Assembly (NCBI GenBank): GCA_009733575.1
Contig: ML769544.1
Span: forward strand, 10,012 to 74,011
Reading direction: 5' to 3'
DNA length: 64,000 nt
Origin: Gymnopus androsaceus JB14
Taxonomy: Eukaryota > Basidiomycota > Agaricomycetes > Agaricales > Omphalotaceae
The notes under the pieces are model-generated. The model was given only the letters and a program-made list of their open reading frames with translations, did not search any database and was not told the DNA's origin. Positions within the stretch are counted from its first letter, which is position 1. Each line of letters opens with the position of its first letter. Below are positions 10,265-21,059 of this stretch, piece after piece. A program made the position numbers and the translations under genes.

Positions 10265-11763
10265 TTAAACCGGCCACGAGTCTGCACGAACTTCCGCGAT
10301 CCAAGCAGCGGCTGCATCTGGGTACTCTGTAAAAATACGTTGAGCAAGTGGTTTTAGCAATGGGTCACAAACTTACCCCAAGTCATTACTCCAGCAGCTA
10401 TTCCACAATTCAGCAAAATAGAATATCTAAGCATGAAATAGACACTTACTCCATCCTTCTGCCTTTAGCTTCCTCGACACAGGTGGCAAGGGTACCGGGA
10501 TCTATGAATCCTCCGGCCGTTTCGTCAGCAGCAACAGCAGGCTTCCCAATGACTAATTTGTCTAGCGTTACCCCGCTCGCAGCGATTTGGAACAGAGCAG
10601 ATTCGGGCCAGGTAGTAGATGACTCGGTCAAAAGGCCAGCACAAGTCGTATATTCAGTGGTACCCTCTGCAAAAAATTTCATCGTAGGCCAATGCACAAA
10701 ATATCACATGTACGCACGGTTATAGAACTGCAAGAAAGAATATCAACTTCGTGTAGCACTTTATAGTTAGAAAAAACTGACCTGAATGTTATACCAATCT
10801 ATCAAATCTCCAACTTGTTCGTGGACTTCGATGTATCCTCCTCCGGGCCATAAATTTGGAGAGAACCTGAAAAGATATTGAGATATTGAACGATCTGTCG
10901 ATGACAAAGATTTACCATGGGGCGACAGCTTTTGGATGACATCAGCCACTTTTCTACTATATTGAACATGAAGCTAAAACTCACGAGCATGAGTTAAGAT
11001 GAAGGTGCCTTGAGGAAGTTGCGTCCGCAGCTGTGTGGTGAAACTGATAAGCCAGGCCTATAGATAGGATTGAGGTCATAAGAGCAGCGACTTTTGATGA
11101 AGTAAACTTACTTCGGCAGTGCCTGCATCGAAGGCATTGAAATCCTGGAAGGAAAGGTATTTTTAAGCGGTGTCGAAATGAATTCGAAGAACGAGAGATT
11201 AATTCATACCTCATAATCAACATCAATACCATCCAGACCGAACTCAATCACCCAAGCAGCCATTGTGTTCGCAGTAGCTATTGGATCAGCACCTGTTGAT
11301 GTGGGCACGTCGACTGAACCGAAAACAGAAACGACGAGGGAGATTCCAGCAGCAGCGTATTCAGCCTTGATCGAGGCCCTCTCGGCAGCAGTGAGTTCTA
11401 CCCATTCTTCAGCCTATAACCATAAAAAATAAGTATCGCATTAAATATGGAACGTTTAATACATACTTTGTCAAAAGGTCCTTCCAACAAGAGGAAACTC
11501 ATGGCAAATACAGTGAACCCCGTTACATCCGCTACAGGTGGGGGGCCTGTAAGTCCTTGCACGAACCTGTCGGAATAGACAACAAAGAAAGGAGCAATAG
11601 GTTCAGCACGAGGAACAATGTCGCGAGGCTCGGCGCGAGAAAGAATGTCGCGGGCTTGGTCACTGAGGCCTTCGAATCTTGCACCGTCAATGGGCGTACC
11701 GTTGACATACCCAACGCAGTACAAGATCAAGGAAGAGAAAGCCGCGAGTGTAGAGATGAACAT
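10265..11763 (-). CDS. GH18 chitinase-like glycoside hydrolase, copy 2 (apparent C-terminal frameshift)
   Basis: Paralog of the GH18 gene at 4,045-5,614 with the same intron positions. ATG 11763 gives a signal peptide (MFISTLAAFSSLILYCVGYV); an in-frame ATG at 11817 would add 18 residues and bury it. The order is FVVYSDRFVQGLTGPPPV, then GFTVFAMSFLLLEGPFDK, the catalytic motif DGIDVDYE, then GDLIDWYNIQFYNQG, GVTLDKLVIGKPA and the last strand AGVMTWEYPDAAAAWI ending DSWPV. Between VEEAKG and the last strand the frame is off by one base near 10,455-10,463: the read frame gives RRMD whereas the next frame gives the expected GW-x-AG. A 23-base intron would also restore the frame but is too short to be likely. 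Family assignment is firm; whether the protein is intact is uncertain. Confidence 0.82.
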
Positions 11764-13313
11764 CGAGAAGCCCCGAGGATTCGAATAGACCGTAGAGTCG
11801 TGCCGAAGTGCAAGCAAGACCAGAATTAGCAGTAGCTTTTATACTAGGCCAAACCCCCCATCTATCTATTTCTCCAGAAGGAAGCGTTTACTGTTGCGAG
11901 TGTCGGAATCCCACCAGCAAGTTAGATTTCGCAATACCTTACGACCAGATAACGAATTCAAAAGGTCACGCATAGGGAACACGTCCTAAAGAGTCCAGCT
12001 CGTCAAGAATCTGGGCCGATAGTCCTCGAAGAACTAAGATTGGACTATCAAAAAAAAGGACGTGGCGGGCCCGCTGAGAGACCCAAGGATAGACTGGGAA
12101 CAGAAATTGCACCAATCTGCCGTTGCCGATTTATTATCCCATGCTTGATACAGGCAAAGATAATGAAGAAAAAATACCTTTATATTTAATTCCATGTGAA
12201 CACTTTAGAGGACAAGAAATCGTGTGCACGACTGAAGAAATTGAGTTAGACCTGATGAAGATTGATAGGCCGCAAAGTTCTCACTGGTCACATACCAGGC
12301 AGAACTTCGGGGTTCCCGGAATAGCGAAAGCAGAGTCCTCGACTTTTTCTCCAGCCGTTCAAGGCTTATCTATGCAGAGCCCTTCATTTAAGATTAGCTC
12401 AGGGACACTTTGGAGTAGGCAGGATTGCGTTTCCTTCACTTTCACTATCCCTTCTATTTGTGAAATTGAATAAAGATCAAGGGCATATTGAGCTTTTTGT
12501 GGCTTGATACGAGAGGATTGTGGGATTAACAAAAGACATATGGCAAAGAAAGGTGGACCATTGCGGAACCGTGTGGCCTACCCACTACGCTACCGTATGG
12601 CTTCCATCGACGTGGCAAGGATGTAGCTGCGGTGGTAAAGACTCGCTCATTTTCTAAAGCCTGATATTGAAAAGAAGTTCATCCTAATTCGTCCTGCTCT
12701 GACTAGTGACTAAAGCAAAACCTCTTTGAGTTTAAAATATAACTGAAGCGTATGGAACTCTTACCGATAGTCCTAACCTCCGTGATTATGCACTCATGTG
12801 CTACACAGAGCCCAATTGAGTCGAAAGGAAACGCGAACGACGTGTCCTAGTGAAGCATGTTTGCTGCAAGGAAGTGAAGGGAGCCCCAACCGCTGCCTGC
12901 TTCTGGCAGATTCACCTTCTAGTTATTTTCCTTTAACGGGTTCCATGGAGAAGGAAGAGGAGGGCGTAATAAAGCTCATACTTTAGACGGTCTATGATCC
13001 GCACCGAGGAATTCTACTGTAGTCGAGCCAAATAAACTGACTTGATCATAGAGAAGAACGACTCATCGACCGAGTTCTGAGGACTGCCTGCGTTGCTGAA
13101 AATGTGCCATTGCAGCGCTCACCCTAAGCTTTAAAGAGAAGAATGGGGTTTGAGTTGACAACAAAATCTATTTCGTCATGTGAGATACCCAGTAACTTTC
13201 CGCGTCAACGTGAGCGCCAAATCGCTGTATATGCTTCTACCTCTCTTTCGCCAGCTGCTCTCAGTTAAAATCCTGTTCATCCTACTCAGCGTGTCCTCAG
13301 GCTGGGTTGCTGA
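11764..13313. other. Long intergenic region, no gene recognised
   Basis: The region includes a plus-strand open frame at 12,123-12,473 (116 codons) without a recognisable domain or convincing splice partners. The left side is the promoter of GH18 copy 2. Nothing else is supported. Confidence 0.5.
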
Positions 13314-14422
13314 CTACTTCGGAGGGAGAGCGGCAGGGTTCACATCAAAAGATCTCTGGGTCTCAAGGATTGACTGGCTGATTTCCGCAATCACATCCAA
13401 CACCTCTTGCGGCAACGGCCCCTTCTTGATGTCTGCCACATTCGCCTGCACCTGCTCCACCTATACATAAAGCCGTTTTACCAGCAGTTCCTCAAAGGAA
13501 ACGGGAAGAAACACCTACCTTCGTCGCACCCAGGACGATTCCATCTGCCTCATCCAGAGCAGAGTGATATGCCAACCAACGCAGCGCAGCTTCAGCTGGC
13601 TTGATTCCCAACGGCTCAATCGCAGCCATGAGCTTGCGCAGTGCTGCATGGAACTCGGGGTGATCATACCAGTTACGAAAATGCTGCCCGTATGCGCTAT
13701 CAAGTCGTGTACCCTCTGCATTTCCCGAGGTTAGCTTCCCTGTCAGGAAGCCTCCGCCGAGGGGCGAGTAGGCGTTGAGAGTCATGTTGTGTTTGCGCAA
13801 CAATGGGATGAGGTCTTGCTCTGGCGCGCGGCAGATGAGGTTGTACTGGCCTGTGTACACGGATGGCTTGACATAGCCCTTTTCCTCACAGATTGCAAGG
13901 AGTTGTGAAAGAGTCTCAGCCGGGAAGTTGGAGACTCCGATCTGTGGCATTTGGTCAGCACTTAGCAGTTCATTATGTGATTATCACAAACCTTCTCGCA
14001 GAATCCCTTACGGTACTGCTCATCGAATGCTCTAGCTTGCTCTTCGAGTGGTGTCACGGTGTCTGGAACATGCGCGTACAGAATGCAGACCTTGTCGACG
14101 CCAAGGTTCTTCAAGCTGCTAGCCATGCTCTTACGTACCGCCTCTTCACTCAGCGTGCCATCACTGTTATTTCCTGGGAAGAGCACTTTAGTGTTGAGGG
14201 TGAACCTTTGTCATTCGCCTTCACTGTTCCAAGCATCCGCTCGGACCCGCCATGGTTATCTGGTGGGTATCGAGCAGCTGTGTCAAGCTCGGTGATACCA
14301 AGGTCATGGACAACATCCAGAAAATGGGATGCGAACTCGGGGTCCGAAAGTGTAGGAATATGAGAGGAACCAAATGTGGTAGTTCCAAAGTAGAGCTTGG
14401 GAAGAGCTGTAGTGGATGCCAT
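13314..14422 (-). CDS. Aldo/keto reductase (AKR7-like), one apparent frameshift
   Basis: Cytosolic NADPH-dependent reductase of aldehydes and ketones, with the AKR TIM-barrel signature. From MASTTALPKLYFGTTTFG (ATG 14422; the frame is open upstream but this start fits the family) the sequence runs through ITELDTAARYP, holding the catalytic Asp and Tyr, then GGSERMLG. NTKVLFPG holds the catalytic Lys and ILYAHVPD the active-site His. Then come KIGVSNFPAE, GQYNLICR, NAYSPLGGG and LRWLAYH, ending PAALPPK at 13314. Two introns split the 3' half (after GFCEK and after GATK). Between TVKANDKG and FTLNTKV the frame is off by one base near 14,203-14,207 (GGTTC where GGTTTC is expected), with no room for an intron. 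The rest is fully conserved, so an assembly error or a recent mutation is likely. Confidence 0.82.
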
Positions 14423-16935
14423 ATCTGATGTAGAGGGGAGAATGGTACTGTGAGGTTTTGTGGGTTGAATGAGGTTCAACTCGAAAAGTACTTGCTGCTT
14501 TATATCGCCAGATTTCATGCGCTCAAATGCTGAAGTGTGGATTCCACGAATATCCGCATTTGGCCGATGTTCGCTAAAATTGCTGACAGTAAGACAACAG
14601 CAAGATTGAAAACTTCTGCAAGTAGTATATGGGAGCATTGGCTGGGAGCGCGAAAGTAAAATATGTCATTCGCTCCTATCCTACTGTATCTGAATTCCGA
14701 AATCCGAAATCCGAAGTCCGAGCTTATTCACAAATGGTATTCTCGTAAGCTAGCCAGGATATGAAGTCCTCCAAGGATTTTTCAAACCCTTACATCTAAC
14801 GTTCTATAGCTTCGCTCGGCACATTCCGCCGGATTCAGCGCGCCTGGCTTTGCTACAAAAAAGAACTTTGGTCTCGACCTGCATGCCATACGAAGTACCT
14901 GTGGATCTCGAGCATAACCTCTATTACTTGATCTGAAAATTCACTCCCTTTCTTCGTGCTCTCGGATTCCTTGCGTGGTACGTTCTACATTGCTTTTCAC
15001 CCCAAAGATCGTTGTCCCCATGCAGCCTGTTTGTTGACTGTACGGTACTGCCTGTGATTTTTTCTCTTCTTTCTGTCTATTAGATTATAATTCTCAAAGA
15101 CGTCGAAGCGTATAGTACCTCAGTTATGGTAGTGGGTTCTCGACTGTCCTTTAGACAACAAAGGTGAGGTGATTCTGTACATCGACTTTAAATATATTCT
15201 CGCAGTGCACCGAGACCTATATTACTCAAGTTGCCTATATCTTCATCTACGCAAGGCAATGCAAGCGACAGAGCGGCAGGAGTTGCTCTTACTAACTCGA
15301 CTCTTTAGTGTCAAGAGGTATAAAGTCTGCCTTCGGGAGACAAAGGAGCTGTTTATGCTCCTTCGCCTGTCCCTGCTGCTGTTCTTATCGCGCATTCTTC
15401 CTCTCCCGTCGCTATCCCATCCCCTCAGGTCTTCGACAGCAGCGATGTTGGCAGGGCCAAGGTACGGCTGCTATCAATGCCCCAGTGAATGAAGAAGTTG
15501 GTGTTCAATCACAATTCATCTCTATTTTCGTCGGAAACCCAAGCTCAAGCCTCACCTGCGCCGCAAAACATTTATTCCATCGGCGTTTTTGTCTAGGGAC
15601 AGTGCCGTCGTGTAATAAGCTTCTCCTTTCCATCGACTCAGCTGTTCCTACTTACATGCGCAACAAGTACCGGGAAGCACCTGAATTCGGTGTTTTAACG
15701 CTGCGAATGCAGCTCTACTTACAACTGGGTTGTTGTTGCTCGCGCAGATGCAGCCCAAGAATACCACAGTTGTCAACCGAGAATCTGATATTCCTTCCAG
15801 TAATGGAAGCCTACAAAACTTGCCACCAACCATGAATTTATATCTTCCTCCTCACAGCTAGCTTCGAGTTCATGAGTGTGATGTCAATCAGCGAGCGTCG
15901 AGTGGCAATGTCGTCGCGGCCCCATCTGATGCATGCAGCGGTTCCAGGAGAACTCGGTCCGCCGTCTTAGGCCTGTCTCGGTAGGCAGATTCAACAATTG
16001 CATGATGAACAGTCAGATGCAACAGTAGCAGATGCACCAAGTGCATAGCTAATCGCTATTCCCTGCCGCCTAAGCCGACTTAGATCCCTTTGATGTTACA
16101 GCAGGAGATTATTAGCGTGCTTCGCCTGCTTCCTCCTATTTTCCTTGTTCAATTCGGATGTAAGGATACTTAGACTTTAACCAAATTCATAACCTTTTCA
16201 TTGTATTTATTAATGGCCCATCATTATTTTCACCGAGTACTACTCACTCTTTGTTGGGCGCACATAAGTAGTACCTTACGACCGAGCAAGTGTACTATAT
16301 ATAAGATATAAGCTACAGTACAGTAGGGCGGTCTCTTCAATTTCTATCTGGAGAAACGTCCCTCTCCACTAACCGGTTACCGATGTTCTGATGGAATCGC
16401 TTGGAAAAGTGTCCAAGTTGTACCTAGCGACATTCGATGTTTGTGCGGACACGAGGCCAATACTCGGAGTCAAGTTCGCGATGTAAATTATGAGTGTATA
16501 GAGTAGATATCCTGAGTCGAGTGGCAATCTCTCCAAGGGCACTCCAACTGAGCGAGCAGTCAGTCTTGGATTGAAGTACTGTAAGTCTCAGGTCTGCGTC
16601 GCGTCACCTCACCGCGTCGGCTTCGTCGCCTGATCGGGACCTCGGATCACCTCGTGTCTGAATGACCTCGTGGGCGTCTACTCTTCATTACTTACTTTCC
16701 TTCAGACTCGGATAAAAACTCAATGCTTCTCTGATCAAATCCCTTTCTTTCATCTTTTTCTCTTTCTTCTAAATACCTTCTTTGTTTGCCTGCCACTTGC
16801 TGTCAAGTCTTTCGCGATATATAGGGATCTGCTGCTGCCACTGCCAGTGTCCAGTGTCGATCGGCAGTTGGAAATCCGCAATTTATCCATCCGTGTCGGT
16901 CGACGACCTCCTTACTTTCAAGTTTCGGTCGAACG
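14423..16935. other. 2.5 kb stretch without a recognised gene
   Basis: It holds the AKR promoter side and a plus-strand open frame at 15,308-15,835 (175 codons, Cys/Ser-rich start CSFACPCCCSY) that matches no family I know. Short CT-rich runs precede the next gene. I would not annotate a gene here without transcript data. Confidence 0.45.
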
Positions 16936-17907
16936 ATGAGCACCAGCAACAAGAGACAATCACATCTCTTGGATAAATCTGCTCAGGAGCACGACAATAC
17001 CAAGATGGATCTATGGTATGAGAACTTTACTGGTGGGAATGCAGAAGAGTCGGTATCGACGAGGTTCGTTCCAATTCTTTCATGAATTAATGGGTGCTGA
17101 GAACCTTTGAACTTTTACATAGCAAGCTCGAAGAAGCATTGAAAAAGATGTCAAAGCAGGCAGCTCAATACGAGTTTCAGATGAAAGAACTAGAGGTGAG
17201 TTGGTTTTCTTTCTCTTTCTTAGTCTCGCTTGCCAATACCGCTACAGTCTCAACTATCTCAGAGTCTAAGCAACTTTCGTGCCATAGACAGCCTTTTCAA
17301 AGAAGTGTCCACAGGTATCAAAGTGAGTCAGTCTTCGCTGTGGTTTGATTCGATGTATCAATATTTACTCTATGCAGCGCAACTCCAAACGTGCCGAGCT
17401 TGCTCTGGTTTCCCAAATCCCAGCCATCGAAACGTCTCTTGAAGAATCGGTCGATACTTTATCGGATCTAGCGCAGACGCTGCCACAGATTCAGACTCAG
17501 GTGAAAGACATCCGAGCAGTGTATGATTCTGGCAGGGAGAAGGTACGTCTGTCTGACTCTGAATGCAATGGTTTCATGCTGACAGCTGATTATCCACCTT
17601 TCCTCTTTCACTACTACTCTCATTTCCATGTGATTCATCATTGCACCCTCTCGAACCAACCATATATGTACCGAAGGCGCAAAGCCTTGTAACGGACTTG
17701 ACGTGGCTCAACACCTCTTTCCACGAACGCTGGCGTCGTACTATATTCACACCTACTGCCCCGGTCTCTGGCCGGTGGAAAGCGTTCATGAGGTTCCTTT
17801 TTGCCATCTCGTTCTTCTTGTGCTGTATGGTGGTGTGGGTAGGAATCGGCGGGGTTTATAGAGCGTACAGGCACAAGCTCGTTTGGGGAGAAAGGTTGAT
17901 GAGTTGA
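16936..17907 (+). CDS. Tail-anchored coiled-coil protein, unidentified
   Basis: Five exons (16936-17063, 17123-17195, 17248-17322, 17378-17542, 17677-17907) join in frame to 223 residues. Residues about 40-150 are predicted helical and coiled-coil-like (KLEEALKKMSKQAAQYEF, QSLSNFRAIDSLFKEVS, SLEESVDTLSDLAQTLPQI). Near the C-terminus lies a single hydrophobic segment (AFMRFLFAISFFLCCMVVWV) followed by about 20 mostly basic residues ending ERLMS. This is a tail-anchored layout, so the coiled coil should face the cytosol from an ER, mitochondrial or endosomal membrane. I do not recognise the family. The clean multi-exon structure makes it a real gene. It sits about 0.4 kb upstream of VPS5 on the same strand. 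Confidence 0.75.
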
Positions 17908-18307
17908 TCGAGGATGCATATTAGACGGCGCACTCAACTGGTCCAAGAAGATATACTCTGGAGACTCCTGTATCCTCCTATGCCACGTCAGTCTTCATAT
18001 TGTGCATGCAACTGCCCATTTCCTTTACACACTCATTGCTCATACTCGAAACCCTCCTATCGCATTGAATTTTCTCATTTACACACAGCATTTATACTTA
18101 TATCCGTGAATACGGCGCATGTAACATTATACATATCTTTCACTTGCTTATTTCGACACGACCTGATACGAAAATGAGATCTACCATTCTGTAAAATCAA
18201 TTATACTTTTTGACGTCAAAGCAAGTATTTTCGATCCCCAAAAGGGAATCCACGTGAACCACGACATCCCTTCTTCTCACCTCCGCCTCGCGTCCTCAAA
18301 GCATTTA

Positions 18308-20799
18308 ATGGACGGATTCGACGATTTGTTAGCGCCATCGCGGGCTGCACTGGAAGATAATCCTTTCAGCGAGGACAATAATCCCTTTGGTGCAGGGCGC
18401 TCCAGCTCACTAGATCCATGGGCTTCTCCCTTTGGTGCCGGTCAGGATGCCTGGGGTGATAGCCAGAGTCACAATGCGGCACAATCGCCCACAGTAGAGG
18501 ACCATGAGCCAGTGACGCCGGTGACGCCTGTTACTTCGACTTTGGCTCCCAGCAACAGCACAGAGTCAGCGACGACGTCGGACATAACCAGCTCTGTGGA
18601 TCCCCTTGATTCCGCTGCTGCCAATGCCGCCTCTTCCGACGAGGAAGACAACAAGCCGCTTGCCTTTAAACGTGCCCTGACCTCACCTGGGTTTAAAGAG
18701 AGCTTTGATGTTGTATCCGAGAAGAAGGAGGATGAAGGCGAGGCGAAGAAGGAAAGGGCTATTGACGAGTTCAACGATGACTTGAATAAAATGTCAATTA
18801 CGAAGGAGGAAGACAAGTCAGAGGACGAAAAGCCTTTCTCGGAAACAGCTACAATTCGACCTAGTGTGATCGAAGAACCCGAACATGCTACTCATTCGAC
18901 CATGTTCTCAAGCACTTCATCGCTCTCAGGCAGTTCTTCTGCAGCTGCTGCTTGGGGTCCCCTCTCCACGCCGACTTCTGGCGGATGGGGCGAACATGAG
19001 CCTTACAACCAGCCGGATTTCGATTCTCGGATGTCTGCTTCTGCACCTGTACTATCCCAGGAGGAGGACGATAGTGATGATGATAAACCCATAGGTCAAC
19101 TTGCATTCAGTCTCTCGTCTCCTGTGAGTAGTTCTTTCCTCAAAATACTTCTCTTTCTGATATCTCACTCGTAGAAACCACCTCAGTCCGGCGCTCGCTC
19201 ACTTTCCAGTCGACCTGAAGATTCCTCTCTTCCTCCACTTTTCACCATAACAGTCGACGACCCACAAAAAGTTGGCGATCCCATTCGTTCATACGTCATG
19301 TACACCGTGCACACTCGCACAACCTCTCCGGTTTTCCAAAAGTCTGCATTTTCTGTGCTTCGTCGTTATTCCGACTTTCTCTGGCTATACAACACCCTTT
19401 CCTACAACAATCCAGGAGTGGTTGTTCCTCCTGTACCGGAGAAGAACCCGTTGCTATTCACGAATCCTATCTTGGGATCTGCAGGCAAAAAAGGTTATGT
19501 GGGGAGATTTGATGAAGGGTTTGTTAGGCAACGAAGGTACGCCCACGAGTCGTTCTGTTCTGTTCTCGTATACTCACCTTTCCTCCCTCAGGTTCGCACT
19601 TGAAAAGTGCATACAAAAGATCGCCAACCATCCCGTACTATGCAAAGATCCGGACCTCAAGTTATTCCTAGAGAGCGATACATTTTCATTGGATGTGAGC
19701 TTCCTGTGGACGCCTTGCTGTTTGGAGAGAAACTGAGATCTACGTTACTTATAGATTAAACATCGTAAACCCGACCTAGCATCACAGGCCCCATCAGGAA
19801 TCATCTCTTCCATTGGACAAACGTTAGCTGGGTCAAGGTTCTACGAGACAGACGAATACTTTGACTCCAAAAAGACATATCTGGACTCACTCGAAGCTCA
19901 GCTCCGGTCTCTTGTCAAATCTATCGATCAAGTGTCCAAACATCGCATGGAAATGGCACAGGCTGTAGTGGAATTCAGTGATAGGCTGAAAGACCTTGCG
20001 GAGAATGGGGATTTTAATACTGGATTGCATAGCGGTATGTCTGTCTGTCGATTGTTGGTCTTTCTCGGAAGTTTATTCAGTAAATCGTTTAGATTCATCG
20101 CAAGCCCAAAATCTATCGCAAGCGTTGATGGGGTTGGCTGATGTTGAAAGGAAGGCTCAAGATTTGCATGTACTCCAGAGCGAGCAAGACATGCTCACCA
20201 TTATGGGAACGGTAGATGAATATGCGAGGTTAATCGGGAGCGTTAGGGTGCGTATTAACTACTGTAGTTCGTTTAGAGACTGCTGTCAACCGATACGCTT
20301 TCCCTTTTAGTTGGCGTTTGCATCTCGAGGGAGAATGTATCAAGCATGGAAGACCGCAGATGCAGAGGTAATCCGGGTAAAACAGAATCACGAACGCAAC
20401 CGGGGGACCTCCGCTTACGGAGGGAATTCTCCAACACCCGGTAGTGCGAGAGGAGCCGGTGGGGCTTTGGGCCATTCCCTAAGTCAGATTGCTGAGGTGA
20501 GTCTTTTCTTATTTCCTTCTTCCAGCCATCTTCTAATTTTCTCTCTCATCAAGGCTGAAATGCGAGCATCACAAAGTAAACGAGCCTTTGAAAACACCTC
20601 ACGCTTGTGTAAAGAAGAAATGGCTAGGTTTGAGGAAGAAAGGGTGGAGGACTTTCGTGATGCGCTGCGTGCTTGGTTGGAGGGTATGATTGGGAGACAG
20701 TCGGAGCTTATAGCTACTTGGGAAAGCTACCAGCAGGGCTTGTTGAGGAGAGCTGGACGCACGCAGAATGGACGTAGTCAGTCGATTTCGGCGCAATAG
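18308..20799 (+). CDS. VPS5: Vps5/SNX1-type sorting nexin of the retromer
   Basis: Membrane-bending subunit of the retromer complex that recycles cargo from endosomes to the Golgi. Seven exons (18308-19123, 19175-19536, 19592-19694, 19755-20034, 20093-20247, 20311-20496, 20554-20799) stay in frame. The N-terminal ~270 residues are disordered and acidic, beginning MDGFDDLLAPSR with NPF-like segments (DNPFSEDNNPFG). The PX domain follows (LFTITVDDPQKVGD, SVLRRYSDFLWLYNTL, PPVPEKN, VGRFDEGFVRQRRFALE) with the RRYSDF phosphoinositide-binding segment. A C-terminal BAR domain runs from GRFYETDEYF-like SRFYETDEYFDSKKTYL to LLRRAGRTQ. An in-frame ATG at 18254 could add 18 residues, but MDGFDDLL is the more natural start. 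The frame is clean throughout. Confidence 0.93.
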
Positions 20800-21059
20800 G
20801 TTGTAGCATTAGTTTAAATTCTTATGTCGAGGAGATGTGGATATGCATGGATTTCCAATCTAAAATCATACGTGCTCGCCTGAGCTGGAAGCTATTGGCA
20901 TCATGCAATGCTGAGAAAATGACGCGCCCTTTGAGCGCTTATAAGTAGTCTACTGAGTCTTTGACCACAACTTCCATCTCTGTAATTTATCATTCAGCTC
21001 TGAACATAACTTCGAAACGTTATCGGAAGAAGACTACTTCTGCTCCGCCTCCTTAAACC

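Noticed and set aside
15308..15835. 175-codon Cys/Ser-rich plus-strand frame
   Set aside because: No recognisable family, no signal peptide and no convincing introns in a region otherwise without genes.
18254..18307. Upstream ATG for VPS5
   Set aside because: It would add MNHDIPSSHLRLASSKHL before MDGFDDLL. The downstream start looks like other Vps5 N-termini, though the upstream one cannot be excluded.
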